Positions 1 to 5,715 of a stretch of 5,715 bases of DNA are shown here, one piece after another. The translations under genes were made by a program, and so were the position numbers. The notes beneath the pieces are model-generated. The model had not been told where the DNA came from. It did no database searches and saw nothing but the letters and a program-made list of their open reading frames with translations. The DNA is from Bacteroidota bacterium (GTDB lineage Bacteria; Bacteroidota; Bacteroidia; Bacteroidales; VadinHA17). The stretch spans positions 1 to 5,715 of the forward strand of contig DUOU01000027.1 of NCBI GenBank assembly GCA_012838685.1, written 5' to 3'. Each line of letters opens with the position of its first letter. Within the stretch, counting starts at the first letter, position 1.

Positions 1-1008
1 AACCAAATAGGCGACCACCACTTCCAAAATCGAAATTGTTGAAGTGAGAGCGGCTATCGAAAGCAAGATGAAGAAGAGCGCGGCGAATACTGAGCCCAAA
101 GGCATCTGTTCAAAAATTTCCGGTAAAACCGCGAATACCAAACCCGGACCCGAAGAGGGTGACCCCCCAAAAGCGAAGAGAGCCGGAAAAATAGCTATTC
201 CAGCTATTATCGCTATCATAGTATCAACCAGCGTTATCCATGCCGCCGAAGTGGCCAGATTATCCTCTTTCTTGATATAAGATCCATAGGTTATCAATGT
301 CCCCATACCTATGCTCAGGGAGAAAAATGCCTGTCCCAGTGCCTTCAGAAACACATCTCCACTGATCTTGGACATATCGGGTTTGAAAAGAAACTTCAAA
401 CCCTCCCCGGCTCCATCGAATGTTACCGATCTGATGGCGAGTACTATCAACAAAACGAACAGAAGGGGCATCAATATCTTTGAGTATTTCTCAATGCCGT
501 TCTCCACTCCCGAAACGATCACGAAACCGGTAAGTCCCATAAACACCAGGAACCAGATCACCGGACGTACCGAACCGGAGGAAAATTCATTGAAAACAGT
601 CGCATAATCACCATCCGGTTTGAACAGGTTACCTGTAACCGACTGGAAGAAATACTCCAGTGTCCACCCGGCAACAGTGGTGTAAAAAGCCAGTATCATG
701 AACGCAGCCGCTATTCCCAGTATCCCCACATAATGCCAGCGATGGTTTTTGGGCTGAAGCTTTTTGAACGCGCCATAAGCGTTTCTCTGGGCCGCCCTTC
801 CAATAACAAATTCCGACGTCATCACGGGAATACCCATAATTACCACACATAGAAGGTAAACCAGCAAAAAAGCTCCTCCGCCGTTCTCGCCCGCAAGATA
901 AGGGAACCGCCATATATTGCCCAAACCTACCGCAGATCCGGCCGTAGCGGCAATAACGGCAAACTTACTGGAAAAGGAACCCCTGTTTTGATCTTTGTGA
1001 GCGCTCAT
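1..1008 (-). CDS. Sodium:neurotransmitter symporter family (NSS) transporter, 3' end cut by window edge
   Basis: Secondary transporter of the inner membrane, expected to import an amino acid or related small solute driven by Na+; the substrate cannot be told from sequence. I translated 336 residues by hand; the gene runs off the left edge. Residues 13-49 carry the family hallmark of TM1, with AGSAVGLGNIWRFPY followed by GENGGGAF, where the unwound helix binds substrate and sodium. Further hydrophobic helices follow at about 48-68, 91-120, 148-170, 176-196, 222-243 (TM6, GQAFFSLSIGMGTLITYGSY), 257-280 (TM7) and 305-336 (TM8). TM8 contains ALTSTIS, matching the LeuT Na2-site Thr-Ser (here T322, S323). 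Bacterial members are usually 430-510 residues with 11-12 helices, so about 100-170 residues lie outside. The ATG at 1008 is the only in-frame start before an upstream TGA (1077-1075), and conserved sequence begins about 12 residues later. No Shine-Dalgarno is visible. The gene is divergent from the metallophosphoesterase. Confidence 0.93.
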   Translation of the reverse strand, partial: MSAHKDQNRGSFSSKFAVIAATAGSAVGLGNIWRFPYLAGENGGGAFLLVYLLCVVIMGIPVMTSEFVIGRAAQRNAYGAFKKLQPKNHRWHYVGILGIAAAFMILAFYTTVAGWTLEYFFQSVTGNLFKPDGDYATVFNEFSSGSVRPVIWFLVFMGLTGFVIVSGVENGIEKYSKILMPLLFVLLIVLAIRSVTFDGAGEGLKFLFKPDMSKISGDVFLKALGQAFFSLSIGMGTLITYGSYIKKEDNLATSAAWITLVDTMIAIIAGIAIFPALFAFGGSPSSGPGLVFAVLPEIFEQMPLGSVFAALFFILLSIAALTSTISILEVVVAYLV

Positions 1009-1052
1009 GGCTATATCGCGGATAAATATTGGAAAAACAGCCGCAAGATAAT

Positions 1053-1084
1053 AAAAATTATACCATCGCTCGGATCAAAACAAA
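1053..1084 (-). promoter_or_regulatory. Candidate Bacteroidota-type promoter of the NSS transporter
   Basis: Read on the minus strand, TTTG (1084-1081) is followed by 20 bases and then TAATTTTT (1060-1053). This matches seven of eight positions if the -7 consensus is taken as TAnnTTTG, with the usual 19-21 base spacing to a -33 TTTG. The overlapping TATAAT at 1062-1057 would also serve as a sigma-70-like -10 box. The distance to the transporter start is about 45 bases. This is a pattern match only, in AT-rich sequence where such matches arise by chance. Confidence 0.4.
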
Positions 1085-1217
1085 AAAACCAACTCCCAAA
1101 TTCAAGGCCCAAAGCCATTCTTTGCTAAATTCGCGGCAGTTGTAAAAATACAAAGGTTATTTTGTCCGATCCTGATGCGACCAGGTCAACAGCGTAACCA
1201 AAAACAAAAATATCCCG

Positions 1218-2327
1218 ATGAAGAATATTTTTCCACTCATTTTTCCGCTGATATTCCTGATAATAGCAACAGTTGCCGTTTTCTACCTGTCCCGACGCTT
1301 TTCCTGGTTTTTTTCAACGCCGGCGAAACGGTATTACTGGTTTTTTTCGGTAGCACTGGTCGGCTTCTGGACAGGCTTGATGTATATGATGCGATCCAAT
1401 GCGACCGGATTTTTTGGCCACCTCATAGCCAATGTTTCATCCATTGGAATAGGAATTCTCCTTATGCTGCTTATGAGCGCTATTTTGGTGGACCTGCTTC
1501 TTTTGGCCGTTAAATTGAAACCTATCCATCACTGTTATATAACACTTACCATCACAGCAATAACTGTTCTTTACAGTCTCTGGAACGCCGGCAATACCAT
1601 AGTTATCCCACGGGAGTTCAGGTTAAGCAAGGCGACCAAAGAGACCAGGATAATGCAGTACTCCGATGTGCATCTTGGCCATTACTGGGGCAAGAGAAGG
1701 TTACGGATACTTGTCGATCTCACAAAAAACGAGGATGTCGACGCCGTGGTGATCACCGGCGATCTTTTTGATGGCAGGGCGAGACTGAATGATGAGACTT
1801 TAGCGCCGCTGAAAGAGTTGAATGTTCCGATATACTTTGTACAGGGAAACCACGATGGATATACCGGAGCCGACACGGTGAAAAATCTACTCATAAAAAA
1901 CGGAGTCATTGTCCTCTCAAACGAGAAAACTGACCTTGGGGAGATGCAGTTAATAGGACTAAATTATATGACAGCCGATAGTGAGCAGAGGGATATGATG
2001 GGAGCGCCTCTCGACGGAAACACAATAAAATCGGTGCTGGAAAAGATGCCTATCGACAGTAACAGACCATCAATACTGCTCCACCATAACCCCACGGGAG
2101 TGGAGTACGCGAGCAAAGCGGGCATAGACCTCTATCTGGCTGGACACACCCATGCCGGACAACTTATCCCCATAACATGGATCAACAAAATTATGTTCAA
2201 ATACAATAAGGGCAGATACCTGTATAACGGCACAAATATGTACGTCTCCCAAGGTTCAGGGAGCTTCGGGCCCCCTATGCGACTGGGGACCCGGAGCGAA
2301 ATTACCCTGATAACGGTCAAACCGTAA
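1218..2327 (+). CDS. Membrane-anchored calcineurin-like metallophosphoesterase (YkuE/YkoQ type)
   Basis: Predicted metal-dependent phosphoesterase of 369 residues; substrate unknown. The N-terminal third is membrane-embedded, with hydrophobic helices at about 4-24, 40-58, 68-99 and 105-122. A catalytic domain follows from about 143. All five motifs of the two-metal site are present: SDVHLGH (D150, H152), GDLFD (D182), GNHD (N211, H212), LLHHNP (H290, possibly H289) and GHTHAGQ (H310, H312). This arrangement resembles the COG1408 phosphohydrolases such as YkuE/YkoQ of Bacillus and YaeI of E. coli. Relatives act on phosphodiesters or lipid-linked pyrophosphates, but an LpxH-like role is not established here. 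The ATG at 1218 is preceded by an A-rich leader without Shine-Dalgarno and by an in-frame TGA at 1173-1175. The start fits well because the first helix begins immediately. Nothing is truncated. It diverges from the transporter and converges on the esterase at 2333, so it is probably monocistronic. Confidence 0.92.
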   Translation: MKNIFPLIFPLIFLIIATVAVFYLSRRFSWFFSTPAKRYYWFFSVALVGFWTGLMYMMRSNATGFFGHLIANVSSIGIGILLMLLMSAILVDLLLLAVKLKPIHHCYITLTITAITVLYSLWNAGNTIVIPREFRLSKATKETRIMQYSDVHLGHYWGKRRLRILVDLTKNEDVDAVVITGDLFDGRARLNDETLAPLKELNVPIYFVQGNHDGYTGADTVKNLLIKNGVIVLSNEKTDLGEMQLIGLNYMTADSEQRDMMGAPLDGNTIKSVLEKMPIDSNRPSILLHHNPTGVEYASKAGIDLYLAGHTHAGQLIPITWINKIMFKYNKGRYLYNGTNMYVSQGSGSFGPPMRLGTRSEITLITVKP

Positions 2328-2334
2328 TTTTTTT
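2313..2334 (+). terminator. Candidate intrinsic terminator overlapping the metallophosphoesterase stop codon
   Basis: ACGGT (2313-2317) and ACCGT (2321-2325) form a perfect 5-bp stem with a CAA loop. They are followed by AA and then seven T (2328-2334). The TAA stop codon (2325-2327) lies at the base of the stem. The run of T ends inside the stop codon of the convergent esterase (2335-2333). The stem is short, so termination may be inefficient. In the opposite direction the hairpin has no T-run, so it would serve only the plus-strand transcript. Confidence 0.5.
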
Positions 2335-3985
2335 ATGGCAACATCAAACGACCTTCCCTGTCGGGGTCGTTCATCAATTTACATACATCGTTGAGAATCA
2401 TGGTTTCCCCGTTTTCGGTGGTATAAGGCAACCATTCGGGCAAAGCGCCTCCGTTAGGATTGCCTGTCTTCATGAAGTTAAGGAGAGCATCCGACATCTT
2501 ATCTCCCAATGCCCTCGGGCGAGCTCCACCACCGGTATGTGTCAGCATCAGATCGGTATTATAAAACCAGAAGCAGATATCCAGACAATGGAACGCCCTC
2601 ATCCTGTTGTTGAACAGTGGCGGCTCCCAGCCGAACCATGCAACATAAACCGGAGCATCCTGCTTTGACTTGGCGTCGGCTGTCGCCACAACGCCTTTCC
2701 TGCTACTGCCTATCATAGTTATAACCTCTATCGGCTTGAGATCAGGGAAAATTGAGGCATAAGCGTTGTAAACCGCCTCAGCTTTATCGCCTAAAGTGGG
2801 GGTTCTGTAGCCACCGCCCGAAGTCAGACTCTGAATGGCGGCCTCCCTGGTTATAGCGTCAAGCTCGGGATTTAACCTGCTGGCTCCCCACTCGTGGAAG
2901 GTGGTACAGATCATCATTGGAACATCATTGGAGAGTGATCCGCTGTAAAATGGCTCTTTTATGATGTTTACGCCATCGGCAACGGGACCGAAACCCGCTC
3001 TGACACCGGTTGCCTGAACCTTCGCCGAAGCCCGGTTGGCCAATGCGAGATAATCCTCCCAGGGCATCTCCTGAAGTTTATCGATCTCTGAAGGCTTCAG
3101 CCCTGCCTCTTGAAGGATAGCCTCACCTACTTTCCGCGAGTTTTCCTGTGAAGTGGCGGAAAGAGTGCTGCCGCTCAGGGGAACAACTTTATGGATAAGA
3201 CCCTTGGCGGCCGGCATATTGGTTAAGACACATACTTTGGAGCCTCCACCGGATTGTCCCATTATTGTCACATTATCGGGGTCCCCACCAAAGTTCTTTA
3301 TATTGTCCCTTACCCACTCAAGGGCGAAAACCATATCGAGGGCACCGACATTTCCGGAGTTGGCGTATTTCTCCCCACCTACTGAAGAGAGATCACTGAA
3401 ACCTATAGCGCCAAGTCGGTGGTTCACCGAAACAAAGACAATATTTCCTTTTCTGGAGAGGTTCTCACCGTTATATCCGTCCTGCTCTATTCCGTTTCCG
3501 GAAGTATATCCACCACCGTGGAACCATACCAGAACGGGACGTTTTCCTCCGTCAGCTATCTCCGGTGTCCAGACATTGAGCCTCAGACAATCCTCGTTTA
3601 CATCGTAATAATTCCAATGGTCGGCGAAAGAGGAAAAAGCGTTAGAGTATTTGTTGGCCATATTCTGCGGAGAAGATGGTCCCCACCATACCGCCGGAAA
3701 GACGCCTTCCCACGCTTCGGGGGCCTTTGGAGGCATAAAACGGTTTTCTCCACCGGTATTGGCTCCATAAGGTATTCCCCTGAAATTGTAAATACCGCGC
3801 AGGATAATACCCTGAACTTTACCGTATTCTGTTTGGGCGATAGCAATATCATCGCCTATAAAAAGCTGTTGTTCCTCGGGAAGCGAAGCGTCTCCACCCC
3901 CCGCGCAACCGGAAAACATTAAAGCCGAAGCCGCGATGAAACAGGTCGCCGCCACCGGCAAGATCAAAGATTTAATTCTTTTCAT
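2333..3985 (-). CDS. Type-B carboxylesterase lipoprotein (para-nitrobenzyl esterase-like)
   Basis: Alpha/beta-hydrolase of the carboxylesterase type-B family (PF00135), 550 residues, predicted to hydrolyse carboxylic esters at the cell envelope; natural substrate unknown. A lipoprotein signal covers residues 1-27 (basic MKRIK, hydrophobic core, lipobox FSGC with C27), followed by a flexible Gly-rich stretch. The oxyanion-hole motif HGGGY is at 156-160 and the EDCLRLNVW signature at 131-139. The nucleophile motif GQSGG has S245 and is preceded by FGGDPDN, as in PS00122. The likely acid is E365 (FHEW) and the histidine is H466 (AFHCLDI). The acid-to-His spacing of about 100 residues is normal. 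The Cys that usually pairs with the EDCL Cys is absent. The ATG at 3985 follows an A-rich leader, with an in-frame TAA at 4006-4004 fixing the start region. It lies 116 bases downstream of a second esterase and is probably co-transcribed with it. The paralogues differ strongly in sequence, so this is not a recent duplication. Confidence 0.93.
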   Translation of the reverse strand: MKRIKSLILPVAATCFIAASALMFSGCAGGGDASLPEEQQLFIGDDIAIAQTEYGKVQGIILRGIYNFRGIPYGANTGGENRFMPPKAPEAWEGVFPAVWWGPSSPQNMANKYSNAFSSFADHWNYYDVNEDCLRLNVWTPEIADGGKRPVLVWFHGGGYTSGNGIEQDGYNGENLSRKGNIVFVSVNHRLGAIGFSDLSSVGGEKYANSGNVGALDMVFALEWVRDNIKNFGGDPDNVTIMGQSGGGSKVCVLTNMPAAKGLIHKVVPLSGSTLSATSQENSRKVGEAILQEAGLKPSEIDKLQEMPWEDYLALANRASAKVQATGVRAGFGPVADGVNIIKEPFYSGSLSNDVPMMICTTFHEWGASRLNPELDAITREAAIQSLTSGGGYRTPTLGDKAEAVYNAYASIFPDLKPIEVITMIGSSRKGVVATADAKSKQDAPVYVAWFGWEPPLFNNRMRAFHCLDICFWFYNTDLMLTHTGGGARPRALGDKMSDALLNFMKTGNPNGGALPEWLPYTTENGETMILNDVCKLMNDPDREGRLMLP

Positions 3986-4101
3986 AGTTTTGGTTTTTTT
4001 TGATTAATAAAAATAGTTTGATTGAGTGTTTTTGAACGTAAATTATTTGGTAGTTAGTTTTTACTTTTTTGTTGTTTCGGATACTGTTTTTCTTTTGACC
4101 G
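3986..4101 (-). promoter_or_regulatory. G-depleted, A-rich leader between the two esterase genes
   Basis: On the transcribed minus strand, positions 4080-3986 contain only three G in 95 bases (4078, 4064, 4037) and are mostly A, T and C. The last bases before the start codon read AAAAAAAACCAAAACT. There is no Shine-Dalgarno. An RNA this poor in G should be almost unstructured, which fits A-rich, S1-like or unstructured-leader ribosome recruitment known from Bacteroidota. I found no TTTG/TAnnTTTG pair at proper spacing and no terminator hairpin after the upstream gene, so read-through from the upstream esterase is the simpler model. Confidence 0.45.
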
Positions 4102-5481
4102 CTAATTGCCAAAGAACGAACCTTGATTGGTTGGTGGCACAAAATCGGCTACCTCTACTGCGTCGCCAAACACCATCATCTTTGGATCGGAGGGATCAAA
4201 TTCCGGCCATTCCATCAAACCAACACCGTTAGGATCGCCGTTCGCGGCGAAATTGACCCAGTAGGTCGACATAATATCCTCTAATTGGTAATCCCAATCG
4301 GTGAAGGGCCTGTCCCATAACTGCAACGTGTTCAGCGCATAGCCAAACTCGGCGGAATGGAAAGCGCCATAATTGGGCTCACCCGGGGGCACTCTCCTGA
4401 AATAGTAAAGATATGATGGTTGACTGCCCGATTCCGCCTGCATCCTCGCCCATATTCCGTTCGCGGCCCCCAAAGCGGCGCCATCGCCTTCGTTCCATCC
4501 GGTAAGAAGAGGAACATCACTCTGTTCGCCCTCTTTGAAGGTGGCGTAAATATGGGGAATCACAACATTATCGATAACAGTTCCGGAACGGGTTCTCAAT
4601 TTCATTACGGAGTCTGCGGACAAGGCTCTCATATCGGCAATGGTCATACCAAGACTACGGGTATACCTAAGATTCATCTGTTGTACCGAATCCAATGTGG
4701 AAGCGGGACTCAGCACCTCCGAAAAGGAGCCGCCACTCTGTCCAATAGCCCTCTGGAAAAGACCTTTGGCCAAAGGAGAGGCCATTATGGCGTTTACGCT
4801 CATTGAACCGGCCGACTGGCCCGCTATGGTAATGTTCATGGGATCGCCGCCAAAAGCCTCGATATTGTCTTTGACCCACTGTAACGCGGCAATTTGGTCC
4901 AGAATGCCGTAGTTGCCGGAAACCCCCAGTTCAGACTCGGCGGTAAGCTCCGGATGGCAGAAAAACCCAAAAATACCCAGCCTATAGTTGGTGGTGACAA
5001 ACACAACCCCTTTTTTGGCCATATCCGTACCGTCATAAAGGGGCACTGTTCCCGATCCACCCGTAAAGGCTCCGCCATGAATCCAAAGTATAACCGGCAG
5101 GTGTTCATTGCTTTTCTCTGCCGCTGTCCAGACGTTAAGGTAAAGACAATCCTCGCTGAGAGGTTCCATGGGAGCCATAAATTCCTGTGACCACATTCTG
5201 AACGGTATCGGAGGAGCCTGCATGGCTGATGGTGGCAGGTCAACACACTCCCTTACCCCTTCCCAGGGAATCGCGGGCCGGGGAGCTTTCCATCTCAAAT
5301 CTCCAACCGGTGGCGCGGCAAAAGGAATGCCCATAAATATCTTTACAGTTCCGTCTTCGGAGAGTGTTCCCGAAACCAATCCGGCATTGGTACGCACACT
5401 GTTAACATCTATTGTTTTACTGGAACACGACATTGCGGCCAATTGCGCTACTACCAATAAAACGACAAGGATTTTTTTCAT
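4102..5481 (-). CDS. Shortened type-B carboxylesterase lipoprotein
   Basis: Second carboxylesterase type-B serine hydrolase, 459 residues; family members with a signal peptide are usually 500-550. Predicted to be lipid-anchored: MKKILVVLLVVAQLAAMSC gives a basic start, hydrophobic core and relaxed lipobox with C19. Visible motifs in order: GIPFAAPPVGDLRW (51-64), SEDCLYLNVW (109-118), oxyanion hole HGGAF (135-139), FGGDPMN then GQSAGS with nucleophile S223, acid region GWNEGDGA with D333, and GAFHSAEFGY with H375. C79 and C112 are placed like the conserved loop disulphide. Two things are odd. The acid position reads Asp where the family normally has Glu (GxxxDEG). Only 42 residues separate it from the histidine instead of about 90-110, so a helical segment is missing in frame around residues 334-345. 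The remaining sequence is intact to the C-terminus, so it may still fold and be active. The start at 5481 is fixed by a TAG immediately upstream in frame. It is first of the apparent two-gene esterase operon. Confidence 0.92.
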   Translation of the reverse strand: MKKILVVLLVVAQLAAMSCSSKTIDVNSVRTNAGLVSGTLSEDGTVKIFMGIPFAAPPVGDLRWKAPRPAIPWEGVRECVDLPPSAMQAPPIPFRMWSQEFMAPMEPLSEDCLYLNVWTAAEKSNEHLPVILWIHGGAFTGGSGTVPLYDGTDMAKKGVVFVTTNYRLGIFGFFCHPELTAESELGVSGNYGILDQIAALQWVKDNIEAFGGDPMNITIAGQSAGSMSVNAIMASPLAKGLFQRAIGQSGGSFSEVLSPASTLDSVQQMNLRYTRSLGMTIADMRALSADSVMKLRTRSGTVIDNVVIPHIYATFKEGEQSDVPLLTGWNEGDGAALGAANGIWARMQAESGSQPSYLYYFRRVPPGEPNYGAFHSAEFGYALNTLQLWDRPFTDWDYQLEDIMSTYWVNFAANGDPNGVGLMEWPEFDPSDPKMMVFGDAVEVADFVPPTNQGSFFGN

Positions 5482-5516
5482 CTATAAGGTTATTTTAATA
5501 TTTCCTGGTTGCATGA

Positions 5517-5548
5517 CAAAATAGAGCCGGGAACGGCAATTCCCCAAA
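5517..5548 (-). promoter_or_regulatory. Candidate promoter for the esterase pair
   Basis: Read on the minus strand, TTTG (5548-5545) is followed by 21 bases and then TATTTTG (5523-5517). This resembles the Bacteroidota -33 TTTG and -7 TAnnTTTG, but the -7 box lacks one spacer base. Transcription would start near 5510, giving a leader of about 30 bases before the start at 5481. A 5-bp inverted repeat (5529-5544) fills the spacer between the two boxes and could be an operator. This is a pattern match only. Confidence 0.33.
5529..5544. repeat. Inverted repeat GGGAA-N6-TTCCC inside the candidate promoter
   Basis: GGGAA (5529-5533) and TTCCC (5540-5544) are perfect inverted arms around a 6-base centre. 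The element sits between the putative -33 and -7 boxes of the esterase promoter, where a dimeric repressor could bind. The arms are short, so chance occurrence is quite possible. Confidence 0.35.
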
Positions 5549-5550
5549 AC

Positions 5551-5587
5551 TGGGCGCATTGTTATCGGCACGCCCACTGGCACAATG
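5551..5587 (-). repeat. Interleaved inverted repeats with pseudoknot-like topology
   Basis: TGGGCG (5551-5556) is complementary to CGCCCA (5571-5576), and CATTGT (5557-5562) is complementary to ACAATG (5582-5587). The two 6-bp stems are interleaved rather than nested, which is the topology of an H-type pseudoknot. In transcribed (minus) order the connecting loops are 5, 8 and 0 bases. If the promoter at 5517-5548 is real, this region is upstream of transcription and would act as DNA. It would be part of an RNA leader only if transcription starts farther upstream. Confidence 0.35.
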
Positions 5588-5604
5588 TACCGTAAAAAAC
5601 GGTA
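5588..5604. repeat. 17-base palindrome TACCGT-N5-ACGGTA
   Basis: Perfect inverted repeat with 6-base arms (5588-5593 and 5599-5604) around five A. It lies about 110 bases upstream of the esterase start and directly abuts the interleaved repeats. The size and symmetry are typical of a binding site for a dimeric transcription factor. There is no T-run after it in either direction that would make it a terminator. Confidence 0.4.
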
Positions 5605-5715
5605 ATCCCTTAAAGTCCTAAATAATACGACCCTTTGCCGACACAGGCTGAAATTTTGATACATAGTAATCCAACTACCAAAATAAACATTTTTCAATAA
5701 ATTTCACATTTATCT

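Noticed and set aside
44..607. Two plus-strand open frames opposite the transporter gene
   Set aside because: The minus strand encodes clear NSS helices throughout; these frames are composition shadows.
1121..1164. Possible plus-strand promoter for the metallophosphoesterase (TTTG at 1121, TTATTTTG at 1157-1164)
   Set aside because: The spacing of 32 bases is wrong for the Bacteroidota pattern, and the alternative -10-like TAAAAA at 1143 is weak. A promoter must lie in 1009-1217, but I cannot place it.
2347..2371. Inverted repeat AACGACC/GGTCGTT near the end of the esterase gene, considered as a terminator
   Set aside because: It lies inside the coding sequence for NDPDREGR and has no T-run in either direction. 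A GC-rich chance hairpin in coding sequence is likelier; at most it could back up plus-strand termination.
3419..3922. 167-codon open frame on the plus strand, antisense to the esterase at 2333-3985
   Set aside because: The product shows no recognisable domain and lies wholly inside a well-supported gene on the other strand. It is a shadow frame.
5551..5604. Integron attC site or known riboswitch such as cobalamin
   Set aside because: No paired R-box GTTRRRY/RYYYAAC arrangement, no integrase nearby, and the conserved B12-box context is missing.
5482..5697. 71-codon open frame on the minus strand upstream of the second esterase
   Set aside because: It covers the inverted repeats and candidate promoter, has no recognisable domain, and its stop simply abuts the esterase start. 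I treat the stretch as regulatory.
5649..5706. Distant inverted repeat TGAAATTT/AAATTTCA
   Set aside because: The arms are AT-only apart from one base and are 42 bases apart in an AT-rich stretch at the window edge, so chance is a sufficient explanation.
1..5715. CRISPR array, transposon ends, tRNA or rRNA genes, toxin-antitoxin or defence genes
   Set aside because: No regularly spaced direct repeats, no transposase, no cloverleaf-like sequence and no matching small gene pairs seen on either strand.

Overview
The window holds four protein-coding genes that I can support; one is cut by the left edge. No RNA gene, mobile element, CRISPR array, phage gene or defence system is visible. In order: a minus-strand sodium:neurotransmitter symporter family (NSS) transporter (1-1008, C-terminal end outside the window); a plus-strand membrane-anchored metallophosphoesterase (1218-2327); and two minus-strand type-B carboxylesterases with lipoprotein signal peptides (2333-3985 and 4102-5481). 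The last ~230 bases are the upstream region of the second esterase and are rich in inverted repeats.

Organism: most likely a Gram-negative member of the Bacteroidota or a close FCB-group relative, held with moderate confidence. None of the four starts has a recognisable Shine-Dalgarno sequence. The 5' leaders are A-rich instead, strikingly so before the 3985 start. Two upstream regions carry a match to the Bacteroidota promoter pattern (TTTG, about 20 bases, TAnnTTTG). Both esterases carry lipoprotein signals. Coding sequence is of intermediate GC content and intergenic sequence is AT-rich. No phylogenetic marker gene is present, so this stays an inference.

Layout and transcription: the transporter and the metallophosphoesterase are divergent from a 209-base intergenic region. 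The metallophosphoesterase converges on the first esterase with only 5 bases between stop codons, and a small hairpin plus T-run overlaps its stop codon as a candidate terminator. The two esterases lie head to tail with a 116-base G-poor gap. I see no convincing promoter in that gap, so they are probably co-transcribed from a promoter upstream of 5481.

Function: the esterases are predicted lipid-anchored serine hydrolases of the cell envelope. Both have the Ser-acid-His catalytic residues, but they are clearly different paralogues. The upstream one is short because roughly 50 residues normally found between the catalytic acid and the catalytic histidine are missing in frame, and its acid is Asp rather than the usual Glu. 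The transporter probably imports an amino acid or similar solute with Na+. The phosphoesterase has four predicted membrane helices before its catalytic domain. Nothing links these four into one pathway, and I do not see evidence of a novel multi-gene system. The points worth a second look are the shortened esterase, the structured region upstream of it, the G-depleted leader and the terminator in the stop codon.
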